DNA of 23,811 nucleotides, taken from Verrucomicrobiota bacterium. Its GTDB lineage: Bacteria > Verrucomicrobiota > Verrucomicrobiia > Opitutales > Opitutaceae. The stretch lies in NCBI GenBank assembly GCA_023386835.1, contig JAEWIY010000085.1, forward strand, positions 1-23,811, in the 5' to 3' direction. The notes under the pieces were generated by a model that was given only the letters and a program-made list of their open reading frames with translations, did not search any database and was not told where the DNA came from. The position numbers and the translations under genes were made by a program. This document shows, in pieces, positions 6,557 to 16,800 of this stretch; position 1 is the stretch's first letter, and each line of letters starts with the position of its first letter.

Positions 6557-7924
6557 TCAGCGGGACGGATGCACCTTCTCGTCGTAGGTGCGGGCCAGCC
6601 AGTCGGCCGGTACGGGCACCACGCAGATGTTCAGCGAGCGTCCGTCCTCGGAGAGCATGGCGGACTGGATGTTGAAGCGCGTGCCATCCGGATGGAACGT
6701 CGGGTGCGTGTGGTCGGCAGCCGTTTCCTTGTGGCCGGTCGTCACGAGCCTCATCTCGTTGGTCCGACGATCGATCAGGTAAACGCTGCGGCTGAAATCG
6801 TCGCCCACGGCCCAGCGCCCGTCGGGCGAGCCGTGCACGTGCCAGAGCCCGCTGCCGCTCTTGGTTTGTCCCGCCAGGTAGAACTCCTGCGTCCGCAGGT
6901 TGATGATGCCGAGCCCGGTCGCGTGAACACGGGTGCCCGAGGGTCCCCAAGCGTCGTCCGTGCCGGGTTCACGATGCCCCATGATGGCGATCGCCACTTC
7001 GTCGCGGGTGATGACGGCTTCGTGAGTGACCCAGTCGTAAGGCGCTTCCGGATACAGCGGGCGCAGGCCGGTGCCGTCCGCCTGCACGGTCCAGGTGCGC
7101 TGCGGCGCCTTGCCGCCGGTTTCCCAGCAGAACACCACCTCACCCGGAACCCATGGGTTGGACTGGATGTGGCCGACTTGGAACGGCACGGCGACGACCG
7201 GGCTGACCTCGCCAGTCGTGAGGTCCATCTTGGCCACGCCGGTCGGTCCGGCGCCCATGTTGCGCGGACCGAAATTGCCGTGGATTTCCGTGCCGGCGGG
7301 GATCAGCTTTTCGGCCGCTTCGCGCTGCATGCGGAAGTAGACGACGTTCTCGTCCGCATCGAGGGCAAGTTCACCGCCGCCGCCGATCTCCAGCGGAATG
7401 GTGCCAAAAACCTGCTCGTAGGACGCGGCTGGTTTTAACGTGCCGGCCGCGCTATCGGCGAACAGGCGCTCCAGGTCGACCGCCACAACCTGCAACGGGA
7501 CGCGCGGCCGATCGCGGCGGCCTTCGCGCACGGCTTGTTGCACGTCCGGTTGGTCGTGGTTCTCCGGACGAGTGAAGAAAAGACGCATCGACTTCTGCGC
7601 GATGCACAGCGCGCCGGTATAGCCGGTCTCCGTCACTTGAACGATGTCGCCAGTCTGCTCATGCACCGCCATCGCCTGCCCAGTCACGCGGCGCGAACGG
7701 AAGATGATCCATTGCCCGTCCGCGGTCCATTGCGGGTGCGTGGGATAAATCTTCGAGTCACCGGCAGGCGTGCTGGTGAGGAACGTCAGAGGAATGCCGG
7801 TGACGGGATCCGGCACGACTTTCCGCTCGGACGGAAAGCGGCGGCCCATTTGGGCGTGCACCGGGGCGAGAAAAGTGGTGGCCGAGGCGACGGCCAACAG
7901 GGAAAGCAGGGCGCGGGTTTTCAT
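6557..7924 (-). CDS. Secreted oligogalacturonate lyase-like protein (PL22 family, WD40-type propeller)
   Basis: 455 aa with a cleavable signal peptide (residues 1-24, likely cleavage VHA|Q), so periplasmic or secreted. The body resembles family PL22 oligogalacturonate lyases, seven-bladed propellers that cleave pectin-derived oligogalacturonides by beta-elimination with a divalent metal. The clearest shared segments are GHIQSNPW...FCWETGG (H252), LRPLYPE, DWVTHE (H301), WHVHGSPDG (H362, H364) and ADHTHPTFHPDG (H405, H407). The His-x-His pair at 405/407 is a candidate metal site, but the Gln that I recall three residues before it in Yersinia PL22 is Ala here, so the exact chemistry is uncertain. 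ATG 7924 is chosen because it opens the signal peptide; the open frame reaches 7996. The neighbouring divergent beta-helix gene supports a polysaccharide role. It could also be a non-catalytic TolB-like propeller. Confidence 0.85.
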   Translation of the reverse strand: MKTRALLSLLAVASATTFLAPVHAQMGRRFPSERKVVPDPVTGIPLTFLTSTPAGDSKIYPTHPQWTADGQWIIFRSRRVTGQAMAVHEQTGDIVQVTETGYTGALCIAQKSMRLFFTRPENHDQPDVQQAVREGRRDRPRVPLQVVAVDLERLFADSAAGTLKPAASYEQVFGTIPLEIGGGGELALDADENVVYFRMQREAAEKLIPAGTEIHGNFGPRNMGAGPTGVAKMDLTTGEVSPVVAVPFQVGHIQSNPWVPGEVVFCWETGGKAPQRTWTVQADGTGLRPLYPEAPYDWVTHEAVITRDEVAIAIMGHREPGTDDAWGPSGTRVHATGLGIINLRTQEFYLAGQTKSGSGLWHVHGSPDGRWAVGDDFSRSVYLIDRRTNEMRLVTTGHKETAADHTHPTFHPDGTRFNIQSAMLSEDGRSLNICVVPVPADWLARTYDEKVHPSR

Positions 7925-8213
7925 GAGGGAAACGTTTGGGTGAGAACAAAAACGGAGCCGCGTTGCGGCCGTGCGCAGCCATTTGCGGGTGGGCAAGCGG
8001 GCAACGTGCGGGCGAGGGCGGGGCCGTTCAGGGTTGGGTGAAAAGCGGTTCGGTGTTCTGAACCGGAGAGGCGGCTGAGACGAGGGCGGAGCTTGAGGAC
8101 TGTCAGAGTTGGCTCTGCCCAGGGCGCGACTTCCGGGTGAACAAGGACGCGGGTCAGAACGAACGCCGCCCGTTGGTGTCGGTGCGCGGACCTGCCTCCG
8201 GCCGGATCTCCCG
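7925..8213. other. Divergent promoter region between PL22-like and beta-helix genes
   Basis: 289 bp without a supported gene. It should contain promoters for both secreted-protein genes. Apart from the palindrome at 8046-8065 I see no clear sigma-70 boxes, repeat or riboswitch. Confidence 0.55.
8046..8065. promoter_or_regulatory. Inverted repeat, possible operator
   Basis: CGGTTC-N8-GAACCG is a perfect 6-bp inverted repeat near the middle of the divergent spacer between two secreted carbohydrate genes, 122 bp from one start and about 149 bp from the other. No T-run follows on either strand, so it is not a terminator. An operator for a sugar-responsive regulator is a guess; in GC-rich DNA a 6-bp repeat can arise by chance. 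Confidence 0.25.
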
Positions 8214-10682
8214 ATGCGTTACCGTTTGATGATTGATTGTGAGAGAGTTATTCGTCGCTGCAAAGTACTTGCGAGGCAGCTGATCTGGCCGGTGCTGCTG
8301 GTGCTGCCGCTGCACGCAACCGACTATTATCTGGGCAGCGCCGCGGGCAGCCAGGGCGGGGTGGTGGTCACGTCGATCTCGGCGCTGAACACGCTGCGCC
8401 TGCGTCCGGGCGATCGTGTTCTGTTTCAGGGCGGCGAGACCTTTGCGGGCACGGTGACGTTGAATGCGGAGGATGCTGGCACGGCTGACCGGCCGGTGGT
8501 GTTGACGAGCTTCGGCAACGGACGCGCAACGATCGCGTCAGGAGCGGAGTCGGCCATCCGGATCCGCAATGCCGGTGGCATCATCGTGCGAGGGCTGCAA
8601 CTCGAGGGCGCGAGTTCGGCCAGCAATCGCGGGCGAGGCATCGATGCAGAGGTGGGGCGAAGCGACGATGGACGGTTGTCGTACCTGCGCTTCCAGGATC
8701 TGCTGATCCGCCGTTTTGATCACGGCGTCTGGATTGGCGGGTTTCACACGGGCTCCACTGTGGCGTATCCGGGATTTCGCGACGTGCGGCTGGAGAACGT
8801 CGAGGTGACGGATGTGCGCAGCGAAGGCATCAATCTCTGGGGGACGTGGGTCGCGGGGGGCAATGGTGGGCGTTACAACCATGCCGACATCATGATCGTG
8901 CGTTGTCGGGTTTCCGACGCCAAGGGCGACCCGGCCGCCGACACTCACACCGGTAGCGGCATCGTGGTGGGCCAGGCCGACGGCGTGCTGATCGAGCACT
9001 GTGTGGCGCACGACAATGGCGGCCGCGGACCGGCGACGGGTGGAGGGCCGTTCGGCATCTGGGCGTGGGAGTCCAACCGGGTGACGATCCAGCACAACCT
9101 GGTGTATAACCAGCGTTCGCCAAGCGACGTCGACGGCGGGGCGTTCGACCTCGATGGAGGCACGACCAACAGTGTCGTGCAGTACAACTACTCGCGGAAC
9201 AATGACGGCCCGTCGGTGGCGGTGATCCAGTTTGAGGGATCCTCGGCGACCCGCGGAAACGTGATCCGCTTCAACATTTCCGAGAACGACAACCGCAAGG
9301 CAGCCCGCCAGGGGGCGTTTTACGTGGGCGACTGGGAGGGGGCGGGTCCGATCGAGGGCGTCGAGGTGTACAACAACACCTGGTACACCACGGCGACCTC
9401 GGGTGGAGGGCGGCCGCCGCTGGTCTTTGTGGAAAGTGGCGGACGGATCACCGGCATCAACGTGCGCAACAACCTGCTGATGGCGGGTCACTCCGGTCCG
9501 CTGCTGGCGGGGCCGATCAACCGGCCTGAGCGGGTACGGTACCAAGGCAACAACTACTGGGGCGGTAGCACCGAACTCAGTGTCCTGCGTAATGGCGGGC
9601 AAGAGCGGATCGGATCGCGCAACCTGGGGCTGCGCGTCGATCCGCAACTCGAAGCGCCTGGACAAGGTGGCGCGATCACACGGACGGAGGAACTGGCCGG
9701 CTTGACCGCTTACCGGCTGCGGCCCGGCTCACCCGTGGCGAACGCCGGTCTGGACCTGCAAGCGGAGTTCGGGCTCGAGGTTGGCGCGCGGGACTTTTAC
9801 GGCACGGCCGTGGGATCCGCTGCCTTGCCAATGGGTGCGGCGGCGATCGCATCGGGTGAGCCGCCACCGGCACCGCCACCCCCGCTGCCGCCGCCGGGTG
9901 ATGGTGATGGAGGGGGGCCCGGACAGTTGCTAAACCTGTCGGCGCGTTCGCGCTCCGGCGCCGACGACGATGTCCTGATCGTCGGCTGGGTCACCGAAGG
10001 CGACACGTCACTGCTGTTGCGCGGGGTGGGACCCGGTTTGCAGCCGTATGGAGTGAGCGACTACATCACCAATCCGCGGCTGCACGTGTTCGACGGTCGC
10101 TCGGAGGAGATCGCGTCGAACGATGACTGGGGCACGCTGCGGGCGACCGTCCAGGCGGCGATCAACGAAACGAAGGCGTTCCCCCTGGCGGATCGTGACG
10201 CCGCGCTGACCCGTCGGGTGGCGGGTGGATCGTGGTCGGCGATGGTGCGGGGAGACCGGCAGGGCATCGCACTCGCGGAGATCTATCGGCTGAGCGCGAG
10301 CAGCGGACGGTTGTTGAACCTGTCGGCCCGAGCGCACGCAGGCAGCGGATCGGAGACGCTGATCGCGGGCTTTGTGGTCGGGCAGGGTGGAGCGCGGGTG
10401 CTGTTGCGCGCGCTCGGCCCCACGTTGGCCCAGCACGGCGTGGACAATCCGCTCAGTGATCCGCGACTCAAGCTGTTCCGCGGCGACACGGAGCTGGCGA
10501 GGAACAACAACTGGCACGAGACGGACGCGGCAGCGATCCGCGCGACCGGCTTTGCGCCGCCGGAAGGGAGTCGGGATGCCGCGCTGATTCGGCAGCTCGA
10601 GCCGGGCAGCTATTCGGCGCACGTGGAAAGTGTCGACGGTCGAGCGGGTGTCGCATTGGTGGAAGTTTACCTGCTGCAGTGA
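8214..10682 (+). CDS. Secreted right-handed parallel beta-helix protein with two tandem C-terminal domains
   Basis: 822 aa from ATG 8214 (ATG 8229 is nearly as good). The leader has a basic n-region and a hydrophobic core (LIWPVLLVLPLHA), so export is expected. Residues about 30-540 form a parallel beta-helix, shown by repeated short turns rich in Asn/Gly/Val (for example VTIQHNLVYNQ, VVQYNYSRN, GINVRNNLLM). This fold is used by polysaccharide lyases and epimerases, but I cannot identify a catalytic motif. A Pro/Gly/Asp linker (about 549-567) leads to two copies of one domain (about 570-695 and 698-822). Both begin LLNLSAR and contain LLRGVGPGL/LLRALGPTL and a final ALAEIYRL/ALVEVYLL. This C-terminal domain resembles one I associate with Opitutaceae secreted proteins; its function is not known to me. 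The PL22-like neighbour hints at pectin or a similar substrate. Confidence 0.88.
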   Translation: MRYRLMIDCERVIRRCKVLARQLIWPVLLVLPLHATDYYLGSAAGSQGGVVVTSISALNTLRLRPGDRVLFQGGETFAGTVTLNAEDAGTADRPVVLTSFGNGRATIASGAESAIRIRNAGGIIVRGLQLEGASSASNRGRGIDAEVGRSDDGRLSYLRFQDLLIRRFDHGVWIGGFHTGSTVAYPGFRDVRLENVEVTDVRSEGINLWGTWVAGGNGGRYNHADIMIVRCRVSDAKGDPAADTHTGSGIVVGQADGVLIEHCVAHDNGGRGPATGGGPFGIWAWESNRVTIQHNLVYNQRSPSDVDGGAFDLDGGTTNSVVQYNYSRNNDGPSVAVIQFEGSSATRGNVIRFNISENDNRKAARQGAFYVGDWEGAGPIEGVEVYNNTWYTTATSGGGRPPLVFVESGGRITGINVRNNLLMAGHSGPLLAGPINRPERVRYQGNNYWGGSTELSVLRNGGQERIGSRNLGLRVDPQLEAPGQGGAITRTEELAGLTAYRLRPGSPVANAGLDLQAEFGLEVGARDFYGTAVGSAALPMGAAAIASGEPPPAPPPPLPPPGDGDGGGPGQLLNLSARSRSGADDDVLIVGWVTEGDTSLLLRGVGPGLQPYGVSDYITNPRLHVFDGRSEEIASNDDWGTLRATVQAAINETKAFPLADRDAALTRRVAGGSWSAMVRGDRQGIALAEIYRLSASSGRLLNLSARAHAGSGSETLIAGFVVGQGGARVLLRALGPTLAQHGVDNPLSDPRLKLFRGDTELARNNNWHETDAAAIRATGFAPPEGSRDAALIRQLEPGSYSAHVESVDGRAGVALVEVYLLQ

Positions 10683-10834
10683 GCGGCCGCCCCCGAGTGG
10701 CGCTGCGTCGACGCCATCGAACTTCGTCTCATCGACGGCTCCGCGCAGCGGGTTATGCCGTCAGAGCAAGCGGCGCCCCGTCGCGTCCCGCCTGGAGGCG
10801 CGTTCGGATTGATGATGATTCCTCTCGGCTGAGG

Positions 10835-10860
10835 CGGGCTGGCGGTCTTCAGCCAGCCCG
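10835..10860. terminator. Bidirectional hairpin between convergent genes
   Basis: CGGGCTGGC and GCCAGCCCG form a perfect 9-bp GC-rich stem with an 8-nt loop (10844-10851). It lies 152 bp after the rightward beta-helix gene and 12 bp beyond the stop of the leftward 1983-aa gene. Neither side has a T-run, so it may work as a Rho-assisted stop or a 3'-end stabiliser. Confidence 0.5.
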
Positions 10861-10872
10861 TGGTCGCCCCGG

Positions 10873-13800
10873 CTACGGCGTCAGGTAGCGGCTCTGCAGA
10901 TACGCCTGGACCGCGTTGCGCTCGGTGGTGTTGAGCGCGCGGTCGTAAAGCAGCACCGCGGCCACGTCCATCGTCACGTATCCGAGCTGGGCGATCTCCT
11001 GGCCGATGACGATGCGGTTGAGCACCGTGTTGTAGGTTTTGCTCTTCTGCCCGATCTGGGAGCCGTTCTTGAAGAGCTTGCCGGCGCTGCCTTCGACCAT
11101 GCCCGCCTGAACAAGCCAGCCGGCGCCCACTCCGGCCGTGGTCGAAACCAGGTCGTTCGAGTTTCCCCAGCCCTGCAGGGCCAACGCACCGCTGCTGTCG
11201 CGAACGATCACGCCAAACGCCTGGTTGTTGGCGCCGTTGCCGTACGCGAAGCCGGCGGACGAAGCCGCGGCGGTGTAGCGCGCGACGAGGAACACGGTGC
11301 GATTGGCGTTGGCCGTCGGCAGACCGTTGAGCGGAGCGGACGCGTGCAGGCGTTCCAGTTTGTCGTTGCCGTCGAGGCTGATGGCCGGACGACCGGCGGG
11401 AGTGCCCGAAGGAGTGAGCTGCGGATTTCCGCCTGCGGTCAGGTGATTGTTGCGGCCGGAAAGGTCAGACCAGGCCGTGACTGTGCTGCCATTCGTCGTT
11501 ACTCCCTGGCCGGCGTCCAGGTGCAGGACGAGGCCGGCGGTGACCGGCGGAGTCGCACCACCGGACGAGGCCGTCACCACGAGCGAATACGGCTGGGTTG
11601 AGGTGAGGCCGCTCGCATCGGTGGCGCGCAGGCTGACCGGGAACGTGCCGGCGACCGTCGGTGTACCGGAGAGTGCGCCGGTGTTGACGTTGAGCGAGAC
11701 ACCCGGGGGCAATGCGCCGCTGGCCACGCTCCACGTGTACGGGGTGATGCCACCGACCGCCTGCAGCGTTTTGCTGTAGCTCGAGTGTTGCGTGGCGCCG
11801 GGCAGGGACGCGGTCACGATCGCGGGGCCGATGGCGGCGGCCAATGGGTGCAGTTCCCATCTGCGCACGAAGTACTCGGCCCATTCCACCTCCAACTGGA
11901 TCTTGCCCGCCGACGGAGTGACGTTTGTCGCCTCGTTGATCTTGGTGCCGTTGAGGTACACCTGAACGGTGGAGCCGGAGGCAATCACCACCAGTTGATT
12001 CCATTCCCCGTCCGGGCTCTCGACGACCGTTTGGCCACGATAACCGGCGACGTCCTGCCAGCCCGGATCCCAGCCGGACCAGTGAACGGTGCCGAGGTCG
12101 TCCGACAGCGTGAGCGGATTCCCACTCGCGTTCCACCGGTAACCGCCGCGGCAGTTCCAGTTGCTGGAGGTGCAGGTGACCTGATTGACCGCGGAGTTGA
12201 AGGACATGGGCACCGGGTTGCCGCTCGCGTCATTGCCTTTCAACAGCAGCAGGTCGCCGAGGCTGCCGTCCATCACCTGGACCTGCAGCGAAGGCATCAA
12301 CAAACCGGACCAGCCGCCTTCGACACCATTGCTGTGGATACAGACGCCGGCATCCTTTGCCTTGCCTTGGCGTGGTGAGAAGGTCTGTGAGCCCCACTTG
12401 AATTCGAGGACCATCTTGTAGTCCCGATAGCGTGCGTTGGTCATCAGCGCGCCCCAGGCGTTTCCGCTGACGTGCAGCAGTCCGTTCGAGACCTGGAACA
12501 CGCCGTTGGGATCCGAAGCGCCCGAGGTGCTGAACCACGGCGAGACGCCGCTCAGGGCCTGCCCGTTGAACAACGGGATCACACTCGTGGGTGCGATCGC
12601 GTCGTTCGCGGTCACCGTGACGGTGCGCGTAGCCGATCCCGGAAGCCCGCCGCTGTCCACCACCGAGGCGGTGATCGTGTGAGTGCCCACCGCGAGCGTG
12701 CTGGTGGTGACGCTCGCGCCCGTGCCGAGCGCGCCCGAGAGGTTCGAACTCCAGGAGATCGAGCTGCTCAGGTTGCCGTCAGTCGTATCGCTCGCCGTGC
12801 CGGCGAACGTGATCGCCGTACCCGCCGGGTAAGTTGAATTGTTGGGCGGCGCGGTGATCGTGACGGCGGGGGCCGTGTTGCCCGGAGCGGAGGCGATGTA
12901 TTTGTTTCTCAGGTACGCATCGACCTGGCCGCGCTCAGTGGCGTTGAGCGCGCGGTTGTAGATCAACACCGCGGCGACATCCATTGCCACGTAGCCGAGA
13001 CTCTTGATCTCCGCGCCGATCGAAAGGCGGTTCAACGCCGTGGCGTAGGTGTGCGTCCATTGCCCGATCTGGACGTTGTCCTTGTGCAACGTGCCGACGC
13101 TGTTGTTGAGCGTGGCCGTGGTGATCATCCAACCCGCACCGAGGCCTGGAGTTGTCGTGACGAGGTCATTACCGCTGCCCCAGCCGTGCAGGACGAGTTC
13201 ACCCGTGGGGTGTTTAACGATGCTGCCAAATCCCTGGTTGTTGGCTCCGTTGCCGTAGGCGACGCCGGCCCAGGCGGTGGAGCTCACGTAGCGGCCGACG
13301 ACCACGAGCGTGCGGTTGGCGTTGCCGGTGGGCAGCCCACCGAGCGGCGCGGAGGCGTGGAGGCGTTCCAGCTTGTCGTTGCCGTCGAGGCGCAAGGCCG
13401 GTCGGCCGGCCGGTGTGCCCGCCGAGATCAGCTGCGGATTGCCGCCGGCCAGCAGGTCGTTGCCCATTCCCGACTGATCGAGCCAGCCCGCGACGGTATT
13501 GCCCGATTGCATCGAAACATTCAGGTCGGACTCCAGGTGAACGACCAGCCCGGCGGTGGGAAGAGAGCCGGCAGGTGGGGTGTTTTCGTTCACGATCACA
13601 CTCACGTCAGCCGTGCCGGCGGCGAGGGCCGAGTCGACGGCTTCGGCGGTGATGACGTGGGTGCCGACGGGAAGCGAGACGTTGATGCTCGCCCCATCTC
13701 CGAGTCGTCCGGACAGATTGGACGTCCAGACAATGGAGGCAGAAACGTTGCCGTCCTGCGTATCCGTCGCCGTCGCCGTGAGGGTGATCGGCATCTGCGC

Positions 13801-16800
13801 CAGCGTGTACGATGAACCGTTGGGAGGGCTGACGATCGTCACGACGGGCGGCGTGTTGGGCGCGGAGCCGATGGCGTAACGCGTCTGCACATAATCAAAC
13901 GCGAGTTGACGCTCCTGCACGCTGAGCGCGCGGTTGTAGACGAGGACCTCGGCGACATCCATGTTGAGGTTGCGGCCGCCGTTGAGCTCCTCGCCGAGCC
14001 GCACGCCACCCGGTGCGGTGGCGAACGCGTGGGTTTTTGTGCCGATGAGCTGGTTGTTCTTGTACTGGGTTACCACACCGCCGCTGTAGACGGCTCCTTG
14101 GACCATCCACTCCCCCAGGTTGCCCGTGGTGGCGGTGGACGTGATATCATTGGCTGCTCCCCACCCTTGCACGCCAAGGGCGCCGCTGGGGGTCAGCGTG
14201 ACGCCGAACACTTTGTTATTCTGTGTGGCGCCATAGGCGAAACCGGCCCAGCCGTTGCCGGAGCCGAGGCTATTATAGCGGACGACCATGAAGACAGAGC
14301 GGTCCGCGGACCCCTCCGGTAGGCCCACGAAGCCGGAGCGCGCGAGCGCATCGTCCACGCCGTCGAAATGGACGATCGGTTGCTGGTTGAGTGCGTTGAG
14401 GATGCGCGAAGGTCCGCCGACGGCGCTCAGGACATTATTGTTGCCCGACTGGTCCTCCCACGCAGTCACGGTGGAGCCATTAACGACGAGTCCAACGTCG
14501 GACTTCAGGTGCATCACCAGGCCGTCCGTGGGCGGACCGACGCAAGGGCCGCTGTTGGTGAACGTTGCCGTGAGGGTCGAGTCCGTTGGCGGGACAGTGT
14601 AAACCTGCTGCGCGGTCGTGGGGCCGTTGGACCATTGCGAGAAGACGTACCGGGTGCCGTTCAGGCAGCGCTCATCCAAGACCGTGATCACACTGCTGAA
14701 GTTGATCAGCGTATCCATCGTGAACGGCGTCGCCTGCGCGGTGTTGCCATCCACCTGCACGACGATGCCGGACGGCACGGTGTTGAACGTGATGTTCGCC
14801 TTCTCCGGGAAGATGTCGATGAACGACGATGCCGTTAGTCCGCTTGAATCCGTGACGGCGAGATAACACCGGTAGTAGACCGGGCCGCTGAAGCCCTGGC
14901 CTTGCGAGGGAATGAGGAAGTTGATCGAAGTCGCATTGCTGGTGGGGCCGAAAGCGGGATGCGTGTTGTCGGGACGCACAAAGTCGACCGACCAGGTGAA
15001 GTGCGCTCCGGTCAGCGGGCCGTCCTCGGTGTCGGTGGCGGTGGCGGAAAACGTGATTGTGTCGCCGAAGCGGAATGACGTGCCGGAGGCGCCGGGCCGG
15101 CTGTTGCTGGATACCAGGCTGGTGATCGTCGGCGGCGTGCCGACGGGCAGGACCTTTTCCTCGGATGAGGTGTGCGTCGGATCGGACACGAGCAGGCGCG
15201 GACGGTACGATCCATCCGCTGAATACGTGTGCGGGATCGTCACCAACGTGTTTGGGGCCAGTGGGGTGGGACTGGTGGACGTGCCATCGCCGAAGTCGAG
15301 CACGTACGTCATTGGATGATTGTCCGGATCACTCGCGCGGAAGGAGAACATCGCGTTGAGCGGTGAGGCGCCGCTGGTCGGTGTCACCGCGAAATCTGAA
15401 ATCACCGGCCGGTTGTTACCGCCATCATACACATAGCGTCGGACAGCGCCCAAGGTAGAGGGGTTGGGTCCCTTGGCCGCGCCCGAGTCGGTGAAGCTCA
15501 CCATGTAGAGCGAACCGTCCGGGCCCACGTCGAGAGCCACGACGCGTCCAACAGGCTCCAGATCAAAGGTGTAACTGATCTGATCGGGCACATCGAGGCT
15601 CGGCGGGTCCGGATTTGGATTGGGAATGACCGACCCATCCGCCGCGAAGCGCAGATAACGAATGAAGTCCCGCGTGGAATCGGCGTAAAAATACACGCCC
15701 GCATAGCTGGCCGGAAACTGGCTGCCGCGGTACGCGACACCGCCGTTGATGGCCGACGACTCGCCGTTGTGGCGATAGGCGAAAATGGGTTCGCCCACGA
15801 CCGGGTCGATCACCGCCCCGGGAAAATGGGTATGGGGCGGAAGTCCTTCGACAGTCGGCCAACCAAAGTTGATGCCGTCGTACGTGTGGTTGTCCTGCGC
15901 GGTGCCGTAGTCCTCATCGACGAAGCTTTGCGTCACCGGGTCGTAGTCGATGACGTGCAGATCCTCCCAGGCGACGGATTGGGTGTTGCCGCCAACTTCG
16001 GCGATGTAGAAGCGGTTTCCGACCAGGTCCCAGCGCGCGCGGAACGGGTTGCGCAAGCCGATGGCAAACGTCGAGTCGACGTTCGGCCCGGCGCCGTCCG
16101 CATACGGATTATCGGCCGGGATCGTGCCGTTTTTGTTGATGCGGTGAACCTTTCCGCCCGCGTGCTCGAGGCTGGAGGCATAGGACCCTTGGAAGTGATC
16201 GCCGACAGTGATCCAGAGTCGACCATCCGGCCCAAAATCCACGGCGCCACCGAAGTGGCAGCAGGAGTCATAGCCATCCGTCTCCTGCCAGAGGATCACC
16301 TCGCTGCCGGGGCTGGCCCGACTCGTCAGACCACCCGAGTTGGCAACGTGCGTGAACCGGCTGACGCGAGTCCGAGGACCGTTCGGGCCGGTCGCTGGCG
16401 TATAGAGCAGATAAATGTAGGGGCTGGACGGAAACGCCGGATCGATCGCGATGTCGAGCAACCCACGCTCCTGATCAAAAATGATCCCGTGTGGGTGCGC
16501 CGCGCTGCCGAGGTCGAGGTAAAGTTGGAATTGTGCCGGAACGGTGGATACGTCGGCGATGAGGATGCGCCCTTCCTTTTGCAGCACGAGGAGCCGGCCA
16601 TCCGGCAGGAAGCGCAAGGAGATGGGCTGCTTGATGCCGGTCAGCACATCCTCGACCGCGAACTGTGGCGGAGGTGCGCCGAACCCAGCGTGGGGAAGAC
16701 ACCATCCCAACACCAGCAGTGTCAGGGCCCACCTGAAGGCCTGCGGGCAGGGCCGAAGAAGGCGGGCGAAATCAGCCGGTGAAGCGAAGGTAGTGACGTG

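Noticed and set aside
10683..10834. Small gene between the two convergent large genes
   Set aside because: Short frames here have no start context or recognisable product; only the hairpin at 10835-10860 is supported.
15769..16782. Plus-strand 337-codon open frame opposite the dehydrogenase domain
   Set aside because: Antisense shadow of a strongly supported propeller; no recognisable motif.
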